Origin: Anaerolineales bacterium
Lineage (GTDB): Bacteria; Chloroflexota; Anaerolineae; Anaerolineales; DRMV01
Reading direction: 5' to 3'
Assembly (NCBI GenBank): GCA_015494815.1
Contig: WGAK01000003.1
Location: 1-17,986 of the forward strand
DNA: 17,986 nt
Positions 6,553 through 13,179 of this stretch are shown here, piece by piece. The translations under genes were made by a program, and so were the position numbers. The first letter of the stretch is position 1. The number at the start of each line of letters is the position of its first letter. The notes below the pieces were generated by a model. It saw nothing but the letters and a program-made list of their open reading frames with translations, searched no databases and was not told the origin of the DNA.

Positions 6553-7542
6553 TCATTCCAGTTCCTCCAGCACGGGCCAGGCGGTCAGTACCGCGCCCAG
6601 CACCAGCCGTGGGCTGGCGTAACGCTCCAGATGGGCCAGGGCCTCGAGCAGGTCGTCCAGCAGCGCGCGGGTGCGCTCGCGCGGCACGGCCGCGGCCAGG
6701 GCCTGCAACGCGTCTTCCCAGCCGGGGGGCGCGGTCGCGGCGTCGGGGGCCCATTGCATGTGCCACACGGCCCGCCAGACGGCCAGCCATTGCGTGAGCA
6801 CCTGGCGGGCACGGTCGCGCTGCGAGGGGGTGAAGCCCTCGACCGCGCGCAAGCGCCGGTAGAGCGGCTGTTGCAGCAGCGTCCACACCTGACGCCATTC
6901 CTCCGCGTACGCCGCGCGCGCCTCGGGGTCCTGGGCCAGGCGCAGGGCCAGGCCGGGCCGCCCCTGGGCCCAGGCCGCGGCTTCGGCGGCCACCGCGGGC
7001 GCCACCCCGCGGGCCTGCAACGCGGCCTGCAGTTGCGCCACGGCCAGGGGGCGCAAGCGCACCACTTCGCAGCGGGAGACCACCGTGGGCAGCAGCGCCT
7101 CGGGCTCCGACGCGGTGAGCAGCACGATGAGGTGCTCGGGCGGTTCTTCGAGGGTCTTGAGCAGCGCGTTGGCCGCGGCCGGGGTGGCGTGTTGCACCTC
7201 GGGCAGCAAAGCAATGCGATAGCGGCCGGCGCGCGGCGAGAGGTTCCAGGTCGTCTGCGCGGCGCGCACCGCGGCCACCTTCAACCCGCCGGTGGTGTCG
7301 AGGATGTGCAGGTCGGGGTGCTGCTCGGCCTCGAGTTGGCGGCAGGCGCGGCATTGGCCGCAGAACGCGCCCGGCTCAGGGGGCTGCTCGCAAAGGAGGG
7401 CTTGCGCGAACCGTCGGGCCACGGTGCGGCGTCCCACCCCCGGCGGGCCCACGAACAGGTACGCGTGGTGCACCCGCCCGCGGCGCACTTGCTGTTGCAA
7501 CCAGCGGACCGCGGCCTCGTGGCCGATGACATCCCAGGGCAC
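6553..7542 (-). CDS. holB: DNA polymerase III subunit delta-prime (HolB), 329 aa
   Basis: This clamp-loader subunit helps load the sliding clamp at replication forks. It opens with W-D-V-I-G-H-E-A-A-V, then H-A-Y-L-F-V-G-P-P-G-V-G-R-R-T. The P-loop Lys is Arg here (R38) and no Walker B D-E is seen, as expected for the non-hydrolysing delta-prime rather than gamma/tau. A zinc module uses C51, C61, C64 and C67. A-N-A-L-L-K-T-L-E-E-P-P (124-135) and S-R-C (156-158, arginine finger) are family hallmarks. The start is GTG 7542-7540 with GAGGAGG six bases upstream; the longer frame upstream is antisense-like extension. The last residues, V-L-E-E-L-E, differ from the remnant copy (V-L-E-G-P-L...), so the C-terminus appears to have been replaced by the inserted segment. 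It is the last gene of the minus run, 11 bp after the GH36-like gene. Confidence 0.94.
   Translation of the reverse strand: MPWDVIGHEAAVRWLQQQVRRGRVHHAYLFVGPPGVGRRTVARRFAQALLCEQPPEPGAFCGQCRACRQLEAEQHPDLHILDTTGGLKVAAVRAAQTTWNLSPRAGRYRIALLPEVQHATPAAANALLKTLEEPPEHLIVLLTASEPEALLPTVVSRCEVVRLRPLAVAQLQAALQARGVAPAVAAEAAAWAQGRPGLALRLAQDPEARAAYAEEWRQVWTLLQQPLYRRLRAVEGFTPSQRDRARQVLTQWLAVWRAVWHMQWAPDAATAPPGWEDALQALAAAVPRERTRALLDDLLEALAHLERYASPRLVLGAVLTAWPVLEELE
6566..6655. repeat. Direct repeat, copy 2 (inside functional holB)
   Basis: This is the partner of 4990-5079. It encodes residues from D-L-L-E-A-L to V-L-E at the end of the intact holB gene. After it, the reading frame ends within four residues at a TGA (6555-6553) in or next to the A+T-rich segment. 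Confidence 0.93.
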
Positions 7543-7553
7543 AGGGTACCTCC

Positions 7554-10034
7554 TCACCACTGGACGACCAGATGGGCCTGGTCGGTGAAGGCGACCTCGA
7601 AGGCATACGGGCCGGACGCGGCCGCGGCCTGGGCCGTGAGGGGGCGACCGTCGAGCCGCGCGGCCTGCGGCGCGGCCGGCAGGCTCAGCCACACCCGCCC
7701 GCGGCGGGGGCCGGGCAGGCGGAGGCGCAGCGCCACGCGCCGCGGGCCGGGTTGCCACTCGGCCACCTCGACGCCCTGGCCCAGGTGCAGGTCACTGCCC
7801 GCGTAGCGCGGCCCCGGCCCCGCGGGATGCACGGCCCAAACGCCCACGCCATGCGCGGGTATGGTCGCGTGCCAGCGGTCGGCTCCGTCGCGCCGGCGGG
7901 GTGGGTCGGAAGCCCAGAAGCGGCGCACCCAATACGCGGCCTCGGCCGGAAGCCCGTAGTCGGTCAGACGCATGGGTTGTTGCGCGGGCCGGTCGTCCCA
8001 GTTCACCACGGCCACCAGATGCCAGTCGCCCAGCGCGGTTTGCAGGTCCACGCGCAGGCGTTGCGGCGGGTAGGCGTCCCACAGGTCCACCACCTGCAGC
8101 CGCGCGGGGGGCAGCGGGGGGAAGATGCGCTGCAGCCGGGCCCGCGCGGCGTCCGACAGCCGGGTCAGGTCCGCGGACACGAACCACGCGCCGCCGCTCA
8201 GGGCCACCACCGTGGCCCAGGCCTCCTGTTCCGCGGAGGTCAGGTGAGGCGAAGTGGGCAGCAGCGCGTCGGGGTCGTTGAGCCACCAGCCGCGGTGCAT
8301 CCAGGCCCGCATGAGCACGCCCCGCAGCGCGTTGCCCAACCCCGGCACATCGGGGTGCCGCCGGGCCGGGGGCCAGGGATGGGCCATGTGCCAGCGCGGG
8401 TCCACATCGGGGCCAATGCGCACCGTATCGGCCAGCCCCAGGGCCGTGCCCAGGGGCACGCCGCACAGCAACACCGTGGCCTCGGGCCCCGCGGCCTCGC
8501 GAAACGCGGCGCACATGGCTTGCACCAGGTCATGCAGCGCGGCCGCGCGCGACCGGGTGGGGTCGTGGCGTCGGCCGGGCAGCGCACCCGCGTAGAGGAA
8601 GTCCAACTTGAGATAGGCAAAGCCCTGCTGCGCGGCCTCGCGCGCCATCCTCACGGCCCGCTGCCGCACGGCCGGATGGGACGGGTCCAGGCCCACGGTC
8701 CAGGTGTTCCACACCCAACCCGCGAACGAGGGCCGGCCGCGATGCCAGAGCCAGCCCTGCCGCTGGTCTCTGGCCGCGCGCAGCGGCGCGATGAGGGGCG
8801 CCTGCCAGATGCCCGGCGTGCGTCCCCGGGCGCGAATGTCCGCGGCCAGCGCGCCCAAATCGCGGCCGAAATCCGCGCGCAGGGGCGGCCCCCAGGCCCC
8901 GGGCGTGGCCGCGTAGCCGTCGTCCACCTGGATGACGCGCAAATCCACGCCCTGGTCGGCCAGGTCGTCGGCCGCGGCTGCGTTGGCCCGCACATCCGCG
9001 GCGGTCACCTGCCGAAAATACTCGTACCACGACAGCCAGCCCGTGGGCACCGCGGCGCGGGGCTGCGGCAGGCCCAGCACCTGCGCGGTGGCATGCAGAT
9101 AGGGGTCCATGCCGTCGGCCGCGTCCAGGTCGAAGGCCCACAGCACGGCCCAGTCGGTTTCCGCGTGCATACCGGGCTCCAGGCGCACCCGGTCGCCAAA
9201 AGCCTGCAAGTGGGCGTGGGGTTCCAGGCGGTGCAGGCGTACGGTCAGGCCGCCGAAGAAATGGCGTTGCCCGGCAAAACCCAACAGCAGCCCGCGGCGG
9301 TGGGCCCGGTCGGCCAGCACGCCCAGCAGGTCGGCGTAGAATTCGTTGGCCCCGCGGGGCCGCGGGGCGGCCGGGTCGTGGCGGGGCGGCAGCAGGCGGT
9401 CCAGGGCGAACCGGGCTTGCGGCCGGGCGGGTTCATCGAAATACACGCGCGTATGCCCCCATGAAGCCCAGGCGTGGGCGTAGAACGCCAACGGGCCCGG
9501 CGAGGGGTGCAGCCGCAGCGCGCCCGGATGCGCCGGGGTGGGCGCTTCGGTGCGCTGGCCGAAGCGCGGAACGGCCCCCGCGAGCCGACCCAGGATGCCC
9601 CGCCGCGGCGAGCGCCACGGCCCCACGCGCAGCAGGGTCCAGCGGTGCAGCCACACGGGATGCCGGCCGTGCACTTCCGCGCGCAGACGCCACAGCAGCG
9701 GCCCCGCGGGGCTGACGCGCAGCGTCCATTGCAGCGCCACGCCGTGCCGGTTGGGACGCCAGGTGAGGCGCACCTCGTCCTCGCCATGTCGGGACACCGT
9801 CGCGGTGCTCATGCCCAGGTGGGTGAACCAAGGGCGGCCGCCGCGCGCGGTGAGGAAGTAAGCCAGCCCCATCTCGATGCCTTCCAGCATCAGGCCGGGC
9901 CAGGTTCGCGCGGCCACGCCCCAGGCCCAGCGAGGCGTCGCGTCGGGCACGGGCCACGGCTGGCCCCACACCTGCCAGTGGGGAGTGTCCAGCAGCACGC
10001 GCACGGGCCCGGGTTGGGCGGCCGGGGCCTTCAT
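7554..10034 (-). CDS. GH36-like alpha-galactosidase-family glycoside hydrolase, 826 aa
   Basis: An N-terminal beta-rich domain (about 1-325) precedes a TIM barrel. Barrel motifs are G-W-L-S-W-Y-E-Y-F (332-340), V-D-L-R-V-I-Q-V-D-D-G-Y (363-374), Y-L-K-L-D-F-L (474-480) with the likely nucleophile D478, and R-I-G-P-D-V-D-P-R-W (539-548) with the likely acid/base D543. A C-terminal beta domain follows from about 645. These match clan GH-D (GH36/GH27), enzymes that release alpha-galactosyl groups or act on related alpha-glycosides. There is no signal peptide, so it acts in the cytoplasm. The ATG start overlaps the SRAP stop as ATGA (10031-10034), with GGAGGA six bases upstream. The frame continues upstream to 10739, but that part is a shadow of the SRAP gene. 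No sugar transporter or other sugar gene is adjacent. Exact substrate unknown. Confidence 0.88.
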   Translation of the reverse strand: MKAPAAQPGPVRVLLDTPHWQVWGQPWPVPDATPRWAWGVAARTWPGLMLEGIEMGLAYFLTARGGRPWFTHLGMSTATVSRHGEDEVRLTWRPNRHGVALQWTLRVSPAGPLLWRLRAEVHGRHPVWLHRWTLLRVGPWRSPRRGILGRLAGAVPRFGQRTEAPTPAHPGALRLHPSPGPLAFYAHAWASWGHTRVYFDEPARPQARFALDRLLPPRHDPAAPRPRGANEFYADLLGVLADRAHRRGLLLGFAGQRHFFGGLTVRLHRLEPHAHLQAFGDRVRLEPGMHAETDWAVLWAFDLDAADGMDPYLHATAQVLGLPQPRAAVPTGWLSWYEYFRQVTAADVRANAAAADDLADQGVDLRVIQVDDGYAATPGAWGPPLRADFGRDLGALAADIRARGRTPGIWQAPLIAPLRAARDQRQGWLWHRGRPSFAGWVWNTWTVGLDPSHPAVRQRAVRMAREAAQQGFAYLKLDFLYAGALPGRRHDPTRSRAAALHDLVQAMCAAFREAAGPEATVLLCGVPLGTALGLADTVRIGPDVDPRWHMAHPWPPARRHPDVPGLGNALRGVLMRAWMHRGWWLNDPDALLPTSPHLTSAEQEAWATVVALSGGAWFVSADLTRLSDAARARLQRIFPPLPPARLQVVDLWDAYPPQRLRVDLQTALGDWHLVAVVNWDDRPAQQPMRLTDYGLPAEAAYWVRRFWASDPPRRRDGADRWHATIPAHGVGVWAVHPAGPGPRYAGSDLHLGQGVEVAEWQPGPRRVALRLRLPGPRRGRVWLSLPAAPQAARLDGRPLTAQAAAASGPYAFEVAFTDQAHLVVQW

Positions 10035-10741
10035 GGCGCGTCCTCCAGGGGCAGGCGTCGCGGCCGGGGTGGGTGCCAGGGCTGCACCGCGTCGGGGGCT
10101 TCGTAGCGGGGATTGTTGACGCGCGGATGCACGGGGTAACCCTCCAGGTCGGCCGCGGGGTAGGGGCGCAGCAGGGCTTGCAGCGTGGCCGCGGGCACCT
10201 CGTCCTCTCGCAGCCAGGCGGCATAGGCTTCGGGCGGCAGGATGACGGGCATGCGCGCGTGCACGGGCCGCACCCGCTCGTTGGCCGCGGTGGTCAACAC
10301 CGCGCAGGTGAGATGCTCCGAGCCATCGGGGGACAGGTGCCGGGACCACAGCCCGGCCAGGGCAAAGGGGCGGCCCGAGCGCAGGCGAAAGTACCAGGGC
10401 TGCCGCTGCCCTTTGGGGCCGTGCCATTCGTAGAAGCCGTCGGCCAGCACCAGGCAACGGTGGTGGCGCCACGCGGCCCGAAAAGTCGGCTTTTGGGCCG
10501 CGGTTTCCGCGCGGGCGTTGGCGAACATGCGATAGCGCCCGCGCGCGTCGGCGCGGGCCCACGGCGGGATGAAGCCCCACAGGAAGACGGTGGCCTGCCA
10601 GGGCGCGCGGTTGGGCACGGCCAGCACCGGCCCGCCTACGGCCAGGTTGTAGCGAGGCTGCCAGCCCGCCGGGATGGCGATGTCGGGGAACGCGGCCTGC
10701 AGCGCGGCCGCGTCCTGGGCCAGCGAGATGCGAGTGCACAT
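10031..10741 (-). CDS. SRAP-domain abasic-site processing protein (YedK/HMCES family), 236 aa
   Basis: HMCES/YedK proteins bind single-stranded DNA and form a covalent thiazolidine link between Cys2 and an abasic site, protecting replication forks. All key features are visible: M-C2 at the start (the initiator Met must be removed), F-A-N-A-R-A-E-T with N75 and R77, G-F-Y-E-W-H with E105, and H-A-R-M-P-V with H161. The length is typical. ATG 10741-10739 is fixed by the required Cys2 and has GAGGT seven bases upstream. A short hairpin (10753-10768) sits directly before that ribosome binding site. The stop overlaps the GH36-like start, so the two are translationally coupled, which is an odd pairing of DNA repair with carbohydrate metabolism. 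The C-terminal 25 residues are Pro/Arg-rich and probably disordered. Confidence 0.96.
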   Translation of the reverse strand: MCTRISLAQDAAALQAAFPDIAIPAGWQPRYNLAVGGPVLAVPNRAPWQATVFLWGFIPPWARADARGRYRMFANARAETAAQKPTFRAAWRHHRCLVLADGFYEWHGPKGQRQPWYFRLRSGRPFALAGLWSRHLSPDGSEHLTCAVLTTAANERVRPVHARMPVILPPEAYAAWLREDEVPAATLQALLRPYPAADLEGYPVHPRVNNPRYEAPDAVQPWHPPRPRRLPLEDAP

Positions 10742-10752
10742 GGCGCTTACCT

Positions 10753-10768
10753 CGGCCCGGTGGGGCCG
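10753..10768 (-). promoter_or_regulatory. Hairpin before the SRAP ribosome binding site; possible -10 box at 10774-10779
   Basis: CGGCCC and GGGCCG form a 6-bp stem with a 4-base loop, ending just before the GAGGT of the SRAP gene on the minus strand. Upstream of it, TATCAT (minus strand, 10779-10774) could be a -10 box, but no -35 at proper spacing is seen. The 49-bp gap is the only sizeable break in the minus run, so SRAP-GH36-holB could have its own promoter here. Confidence 0.3.
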
Positions 10769-10790
10769 TCGTTATGATACCGCAACGTGG

Positions 10791-11588
10791 TCAACGCGCG
10801 GCCGTTTCGCCCGCGGACGCGGGCGGGGTCGGGGGCCGGAACAAGCGCCGCCAGGCCTCGATGAGGCCGGGCAGTTCGAGCAAGATGCCGACGAGCCCGC
10901 TGAACGAGCCCAGCACCCGGGCCCAAAAACCGTTCAGTCCCAGGAAATGCCGCACTTGAATCTGGAAGGTTTGCTGGGCCAGGGGCAGCCGCGTTTCGGC
11001 CCCACCGTCTTTGGGCTGGAGCAGCAGGTGGGTCGTGAGTACGGCCGCGAAGGTGCCCGGCTCGTCGCCCCGCAGGGTCCAATACAGCGTGGTGGTGCGG
11101 CCCGGCTGCAGCATTTCGTAGAGGTCGTCGCGGGGGTCAATCTCCAGCCCGACCGCGTGCAGGCGGGCCACCACGAACACCCGATGGGTGTCGTACACAT
11201 TGGGGATGTCCACCGGCTGGCCGTGAATGTCGTGCCCTTCGATGGTCACCGTGGGCGTGATGGTGCCGTATTCGTCCACTTCCAGGGCCAGGCGCACCCA
11301 GTCGCTGTCGCCCTGGCGCAGGGTGCGCGGCCATTCCAGGCTGAGCAGGCGCTTTTCGTAGAGCGCGCCCAGCACGGGCGGCGTGGGCGCGGTCGTGGTC
11401 GGCGCCTGGGGGGTGCGCGGCGGGCCGGGCGTGTCCGTGACCACGGCCTCGGCCTGCGGGGTCAGCGTGGCATAGGGCAGGGTGGCCGGCGGCATCGTCG
11501 CGGGCGAGACGGACCCGGCGCACGCGCCCAGCCCCGCGGCCAGGGCCAGCAAGGCCATCCCCAAGAGCAGGTGGGGGAATGCGCGCAT
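10791..11588 (-). CDS. Lipoprotein of unknown function, 265 aa
   Basis: The N-terminus M-R-A-F-P-H-L-L-L-G-M-A-L-L-A-L is a signal sequence ending in the lipobox L-G-A-C23, so the protein is probably lipid-anchored outside the cytoplasmic membrane. A Pro/Thr/Ala-rich linker (about 28-72) follows. A beta-rich domain of about 150 residues comes next, with V-R-L-A-L-E-V-D-E-Y-G-T-I-T-P-T-V-T. The end carries a hydrophobic helix (F-S-G-L-V-G-I-L-L-E-L-P-G-L) and a basic tail, which may contact or cross the membrane. ATG 11588-11586 has AAGGAGG four bases upstream. It follows the 42-aa peptide gene with only a 10-base gap, so the two are coupled. The family is not recognised; the beta domain resembles adhesion or immunoglobulin-like sandwiches only in a general way. 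Confidence 0.8.
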   Translation of the reverse strand: MRAFPHLLLGMALLALAAGLGACAGSVSPATMPPATLPYATLTPQAEAVVTDTPGPPRTPQAPTTTAPTPPVLGALYEKRLLSLEWPRTLRQGDSDWVRLALEVDEYGTITPTVTIEGHDIHGQPVDIPNVYDTHRVFVVARLHAVGLEIDPRDDLYEMLQPGRTTTLYWTLRGDEPGTFAAVLTTHLLLQPKDGGAETRLPLAQQTFQIQVRHFLGLNGFWARVLGSFSGLVGILLELPGLIEAWRRLFRPPTPPASAGETAAR

Positions 11589-11598
11589 ACGGCCTCCT

Positions 11599-11727
11599 TC
11601 AGGGCAGCACGATGGGCAGACCCTGCCGCACGACTTCGTGCGCGGTGGGGCGCAGGCCCCAATACAACAACACCGCAGCCACCAGCAAGAGCACCAGGCC
11701 CAGGGCCTGACGAACGCGTGGGGACAT
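11599..11727 (-). CDS. Single-pass membrane microprotein, 42 aa
   Basis: This short gene begins at ATG 11727-11725 with a strong AGGAGGT six bases upstream and ends at TGA 11601-11599, right before the lipoprotein ribosome binding site. The product has a basic N-terminus, one hydrophobic helix (A-L-G-L-V-L-L-L-V-A-A-V-L-L-Y-W, 8-23) and a short tail ending in G-L-P-I-V-L-P. It is too short to compare with known families by eye. Its position, ribosome binding site and promoter argue that it is real and works with the lipoprotein. It is easily missed by gene callers. Confidence 0.7.
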   Translation of the reverse strand: MSPRVRQALGLVLLLVAAVLLYWGLRPTAHEVVRQGLPIVLP

Positions 11728-11750
11728 AGCCGCACCTCCTGAGTGCCCGA

Positions 11751-11798
11751 CCGTCGCAACCGCGGGGGAAGGGCCTTCGGCCCGCGCCGCGACGGTTG
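11751..11798 (-). promoter_or_regulatory. GC-rich stem-loop in the leader of the minus-strand operon
   Basis: CCGTCGC (11751-11757) pairs with GCGACGG (11789-11795), and an inner GGGCC/GGCCC hairpin lies at 11771-11783. If transcription starts near the minus-strand -10 box at 11821, this structure is in the 5' leader of the 42-aa peptide gene, about 25 bases before its start. No T tract follows it in that direction, so it is not a standard terminator. Confidence 0.4.
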
Positions 11799-11815
11799 CC
11801 CAAACGACACTTTCC

Positions 11816-11824
11816 ATTATAGCA
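11816..11824 (-). promoter_or_regulatory. Extended -10 promoter for the 42-aa peptide/lipoprotein operon
   Basis: On the minus strand the site reads TGC-TATAAT, a full -10 box with the TGn extension that can replace a -35 element; none is seen upstream. The start of transcription would be near 11809, giving a leader of about 80 bases. Confidence 0.6.
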
Positions 11825-11853
11825 AGTCGTGCCGGAGGCCGGGCAGGATGCTG

Positions 11854-11859
11854 TATAAT
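11854..11859 (+). promoter_or_regulatory. -10 box (TATAAT) for ruvB, likely leaderless
   Basis: A consensus TATAAT ends nine bases before the ruvB ATG (11869). Transcription from it would begin at or within a few bases of the start codon. ruvB has no ribosome binding site, unlike nearly all other genes here, so a leaderless message is likely. No good -35 is visible. Confidence 0.6.
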
Positions 11860-11868
11860 CAGAAGCGT

Positions 11869-12897
11869 ATGGATACCCACGACCCGCGCCTCACAACACC
11901 CCAACCGCGGCCCGACGACGCCGACGATAGTCCGGCCCTGCGCCCGCGGCGTTTGGCCGACCTCATTGGGCAAGACGCCGTGCGGGAAAACCTGGCCGTG
12001 CTCATCGCGGCCGCGCGCCAACGGGGCGAGCCGCTGGACCATGTGCTGTTCTACGGCCCGCCGGGCCTGGGCAAGACCACCCTGGCGCACATTCTGGCCC
12101 ACGAGATGGAGGTCAACATCAAAGTCACCTCGGGGCCGGCCATCGAGCGGGCCGGGGACCTGGCCGCCATCCTCACCAATTTGCGCGCCGGCGACATTTT
12201 GTTCATTGACGAAATCCATCGCCTGAGCCGCGCGGTAGAAGAGGTGCTCTACCCGGCCATGGAGGACTTCGCCCTGGACATCGTCATCGGCAAGGGCCCG
12301 GCCGCGCGCTCGGTGCGCCTGCGCTTGCCCCGCTTCACGGTGGTGGGCGCGACCACCCGCTTGGCCCTGGTCACCGCGCCGTTGCGGGCCCGCTTTGGCG
12401 CGCTCTTTCGGCTGGACTATTATGACCAGGCCAGCCTGGAGGCCATCGTGGCCCGGGCCGCGCGGCGTTTGGGCGTGGACCTCACCCCCGAGGGCGGCGC
12501 GGAAATCGCCCGCCGGGCCCGGGGCACGCCACGCATCGCCCTGCGGCTGCTGCGCCGGGTGCGCGACTACGCCCAGGTGCGCGCCCAAGGCGTGGTGACC
12601 GCGGCGGTGGCCCGCCAGGCCCTGGAGATGCTCAACATAGACGCCCTGGGCCTGGATGAGGTGGACCGTTTTGTGTTGCGCACCCTCATCGAGAAGTTCG
12701 GCGGGGGGCCGGTGGGGCTCAACACCTTGGCCGCGGCCGTGAGCGAGGCCCCCGACACCCTCATGGAGGTGGTGGAGCCCTATTTGCTGCGCCTGGGCTT
12801 TTTGGAGCGCACGCCGCAGGGCCGGGTGGCGACCCCGCGGGCTTATGCCCATTTGGGCCTGACCCCGCCCGAGGCCCGAACGCCGCGTTTGCTGTGA
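11869..12897 (+). CDS. ruvB: Holliday junction branch-migration ATPase RuvB, 342 aa
   Basis: RuvB is the hexameric AAA+ motor that, with RuvA, moves Holliday junctions during recombinational repair. Visible motifs are Walker A G-P-P-G-L-G-K-T (63-70), Walker B F-I-D-E-I-H-R-L (112-119), sensor 1 G-A-T-T-R (160-164), the arginine finger region L-R-A-R-F (172-176), and sensor 2 G-T-P-R-I-A (219-224). A C-terminal winged helix includes T-P-Q-G-R-V-A-T-P-R-A-Y. The length is standard. ATG 11869 was chosen because it gives the usual short N-terminus and lies just after a TATAAT; the longer frame upstream would overlap the promoter. ruvA and ruvC are not in the window. DUF2905 follows by 12 bp, a pairing I recall from other genomes. 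Confidence 0.98.
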   Translation: MDTHDPRLTTPQPRPDDADDSPALRPRRLADLIGQDAVRENLAVLIAAARQRGEPLDHVLFYGPPGLGKTTLAHILAHEMEVNIKVTSGPAIERAGDLAAILTNLRAGDILFIDEIHRLSRAVEEVLYPAMEDFALDIVIGKGPAARSVRLRLPRFTVVGATTRLALVTAPLRARFGALFRLDYYDQASLEAIVARAARRLGVDLTPEGGAEIARRARGTPRIALRLLRRVRDYAQVRAQGVVTAAVARQALEMLNIDALGLDEVDRFVLRTLIEKFGGGPVGLNTLAAAVSEAPDTLMEVVEPYLLRLGFLERTPQGRVATPRAYAHLGLTPPEARTPRLL

Positions 12898-12909
12898 GGA
12901 AGAGGTGCC

Positions 12910-13140
12910 ATGACCGACCTGGGACGCCTGCTCATGGGTTTGGGCGCGTTGCTGTTCGTGGCCGGCCTGGTGCTCTACGCACTGGGCCGTTGGGGCCTGC
13001 CTTTGGGCCGCCTGCCCGGCGACATCGTGGTCCAGCGCGGGCCGGTGACCTGCGTGTTCCCCTTGGCGACTTCGTTGCTGCTGTCGGTGTTGCTGACTTT
13101 GCTGCTCAACCTCTTGGCGCGCGGTTGGGGTGGACGATAG
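12910..13140 (+). CDS. DUF2905 family small membrane protein, 76 aa
   Basis: Two hydrophobic helices (about 7-25 and 49-69) flank the conserved loop L-P-L-G-R-L-P-G-D-I-V-V-Q-R-G (residues 30-44), the signature of DUF2905. The function of the family is unknown. It sits 12 bp after ruvB with GAAGAGG before its ATG, so it is co-transcribed with ruvB. Confidence 0.92.
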   Translation: MTDLGRLLMGLGALLFVAGLVLYALGRWGLPLGRLPGDIVVQRGPVTCVFPLATSLLLSVLLTLLLNLLARGWGGR

Positions 13141-13179
13141 TCCGACGAGGCGCATTCCTTTGCCAGGAGGCTTTCCATC

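Larger units (their letters stand above)
5080..6565. mobile_element. A+T-rich inserted segment between holB-end repeats, possible small integrative element
   Basis: The core, from about 5111 to 6560, is visibly much richer in A and T and uses different codons from its neighbours. It is bounded by the direct repeat of the holB 3' end. One boundary carries the full holB gene with a changed C-terminus, the other a truncated holB end. This is the outcome expected when a circle carrying a short copy of a gene's 3' end integrates by single crossover. The repeat-to-repeat unit is 1576 bp. It holds one complete gene (HEPN-like, 5150-6415). No integrase, transposase or terminal inverted repeat is seen, so movement by homologous recombination or a helper enzyme is possible. 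The insertion is well supported; the mechanism is inference. Confidence 0.7.

Noticed and set aside
5080..6565. Insertion sequence with transposase
   Set aside because: No transposase-like protein, terminal inverted repeats or short target duplication is visible. The only gene is HEPN-like and the flanking repeat is a gene fragment of about 90 bases.
6414..6797. Plus-strand frame starting at 6414 with an apparent AGGAGAGG site
   Set aside because: The ribosome-binding-like sequence is the complement of the HEPN gene start, and most of the frame is antisense to holB. Only the part near 6531 is discussed, as a possible truncated gene start.
7425..7450. HolB as gamma/tau (DnaX)
   Set aside because: The P-loop lysine is replaced by arginine, no Walker B acidic pair is seen, and the length and C-terminus fit delta-prime.
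10035..10739. In-frame upstream extension of the GH36-like gene
   Set aside because: It is a shadow of the SRAP gene in another frame. The ATG at 10034 has a good ribosome binding site and an ATGA overlap.
11728..13155. Minus-strand extension of the 42-aa peptide frame across ruvB
   Set aside because: The stretch opposite ruvB is Gln/His/Gly-rich antisense sequence. The ribosome binding site and promoter place the start at 11727.
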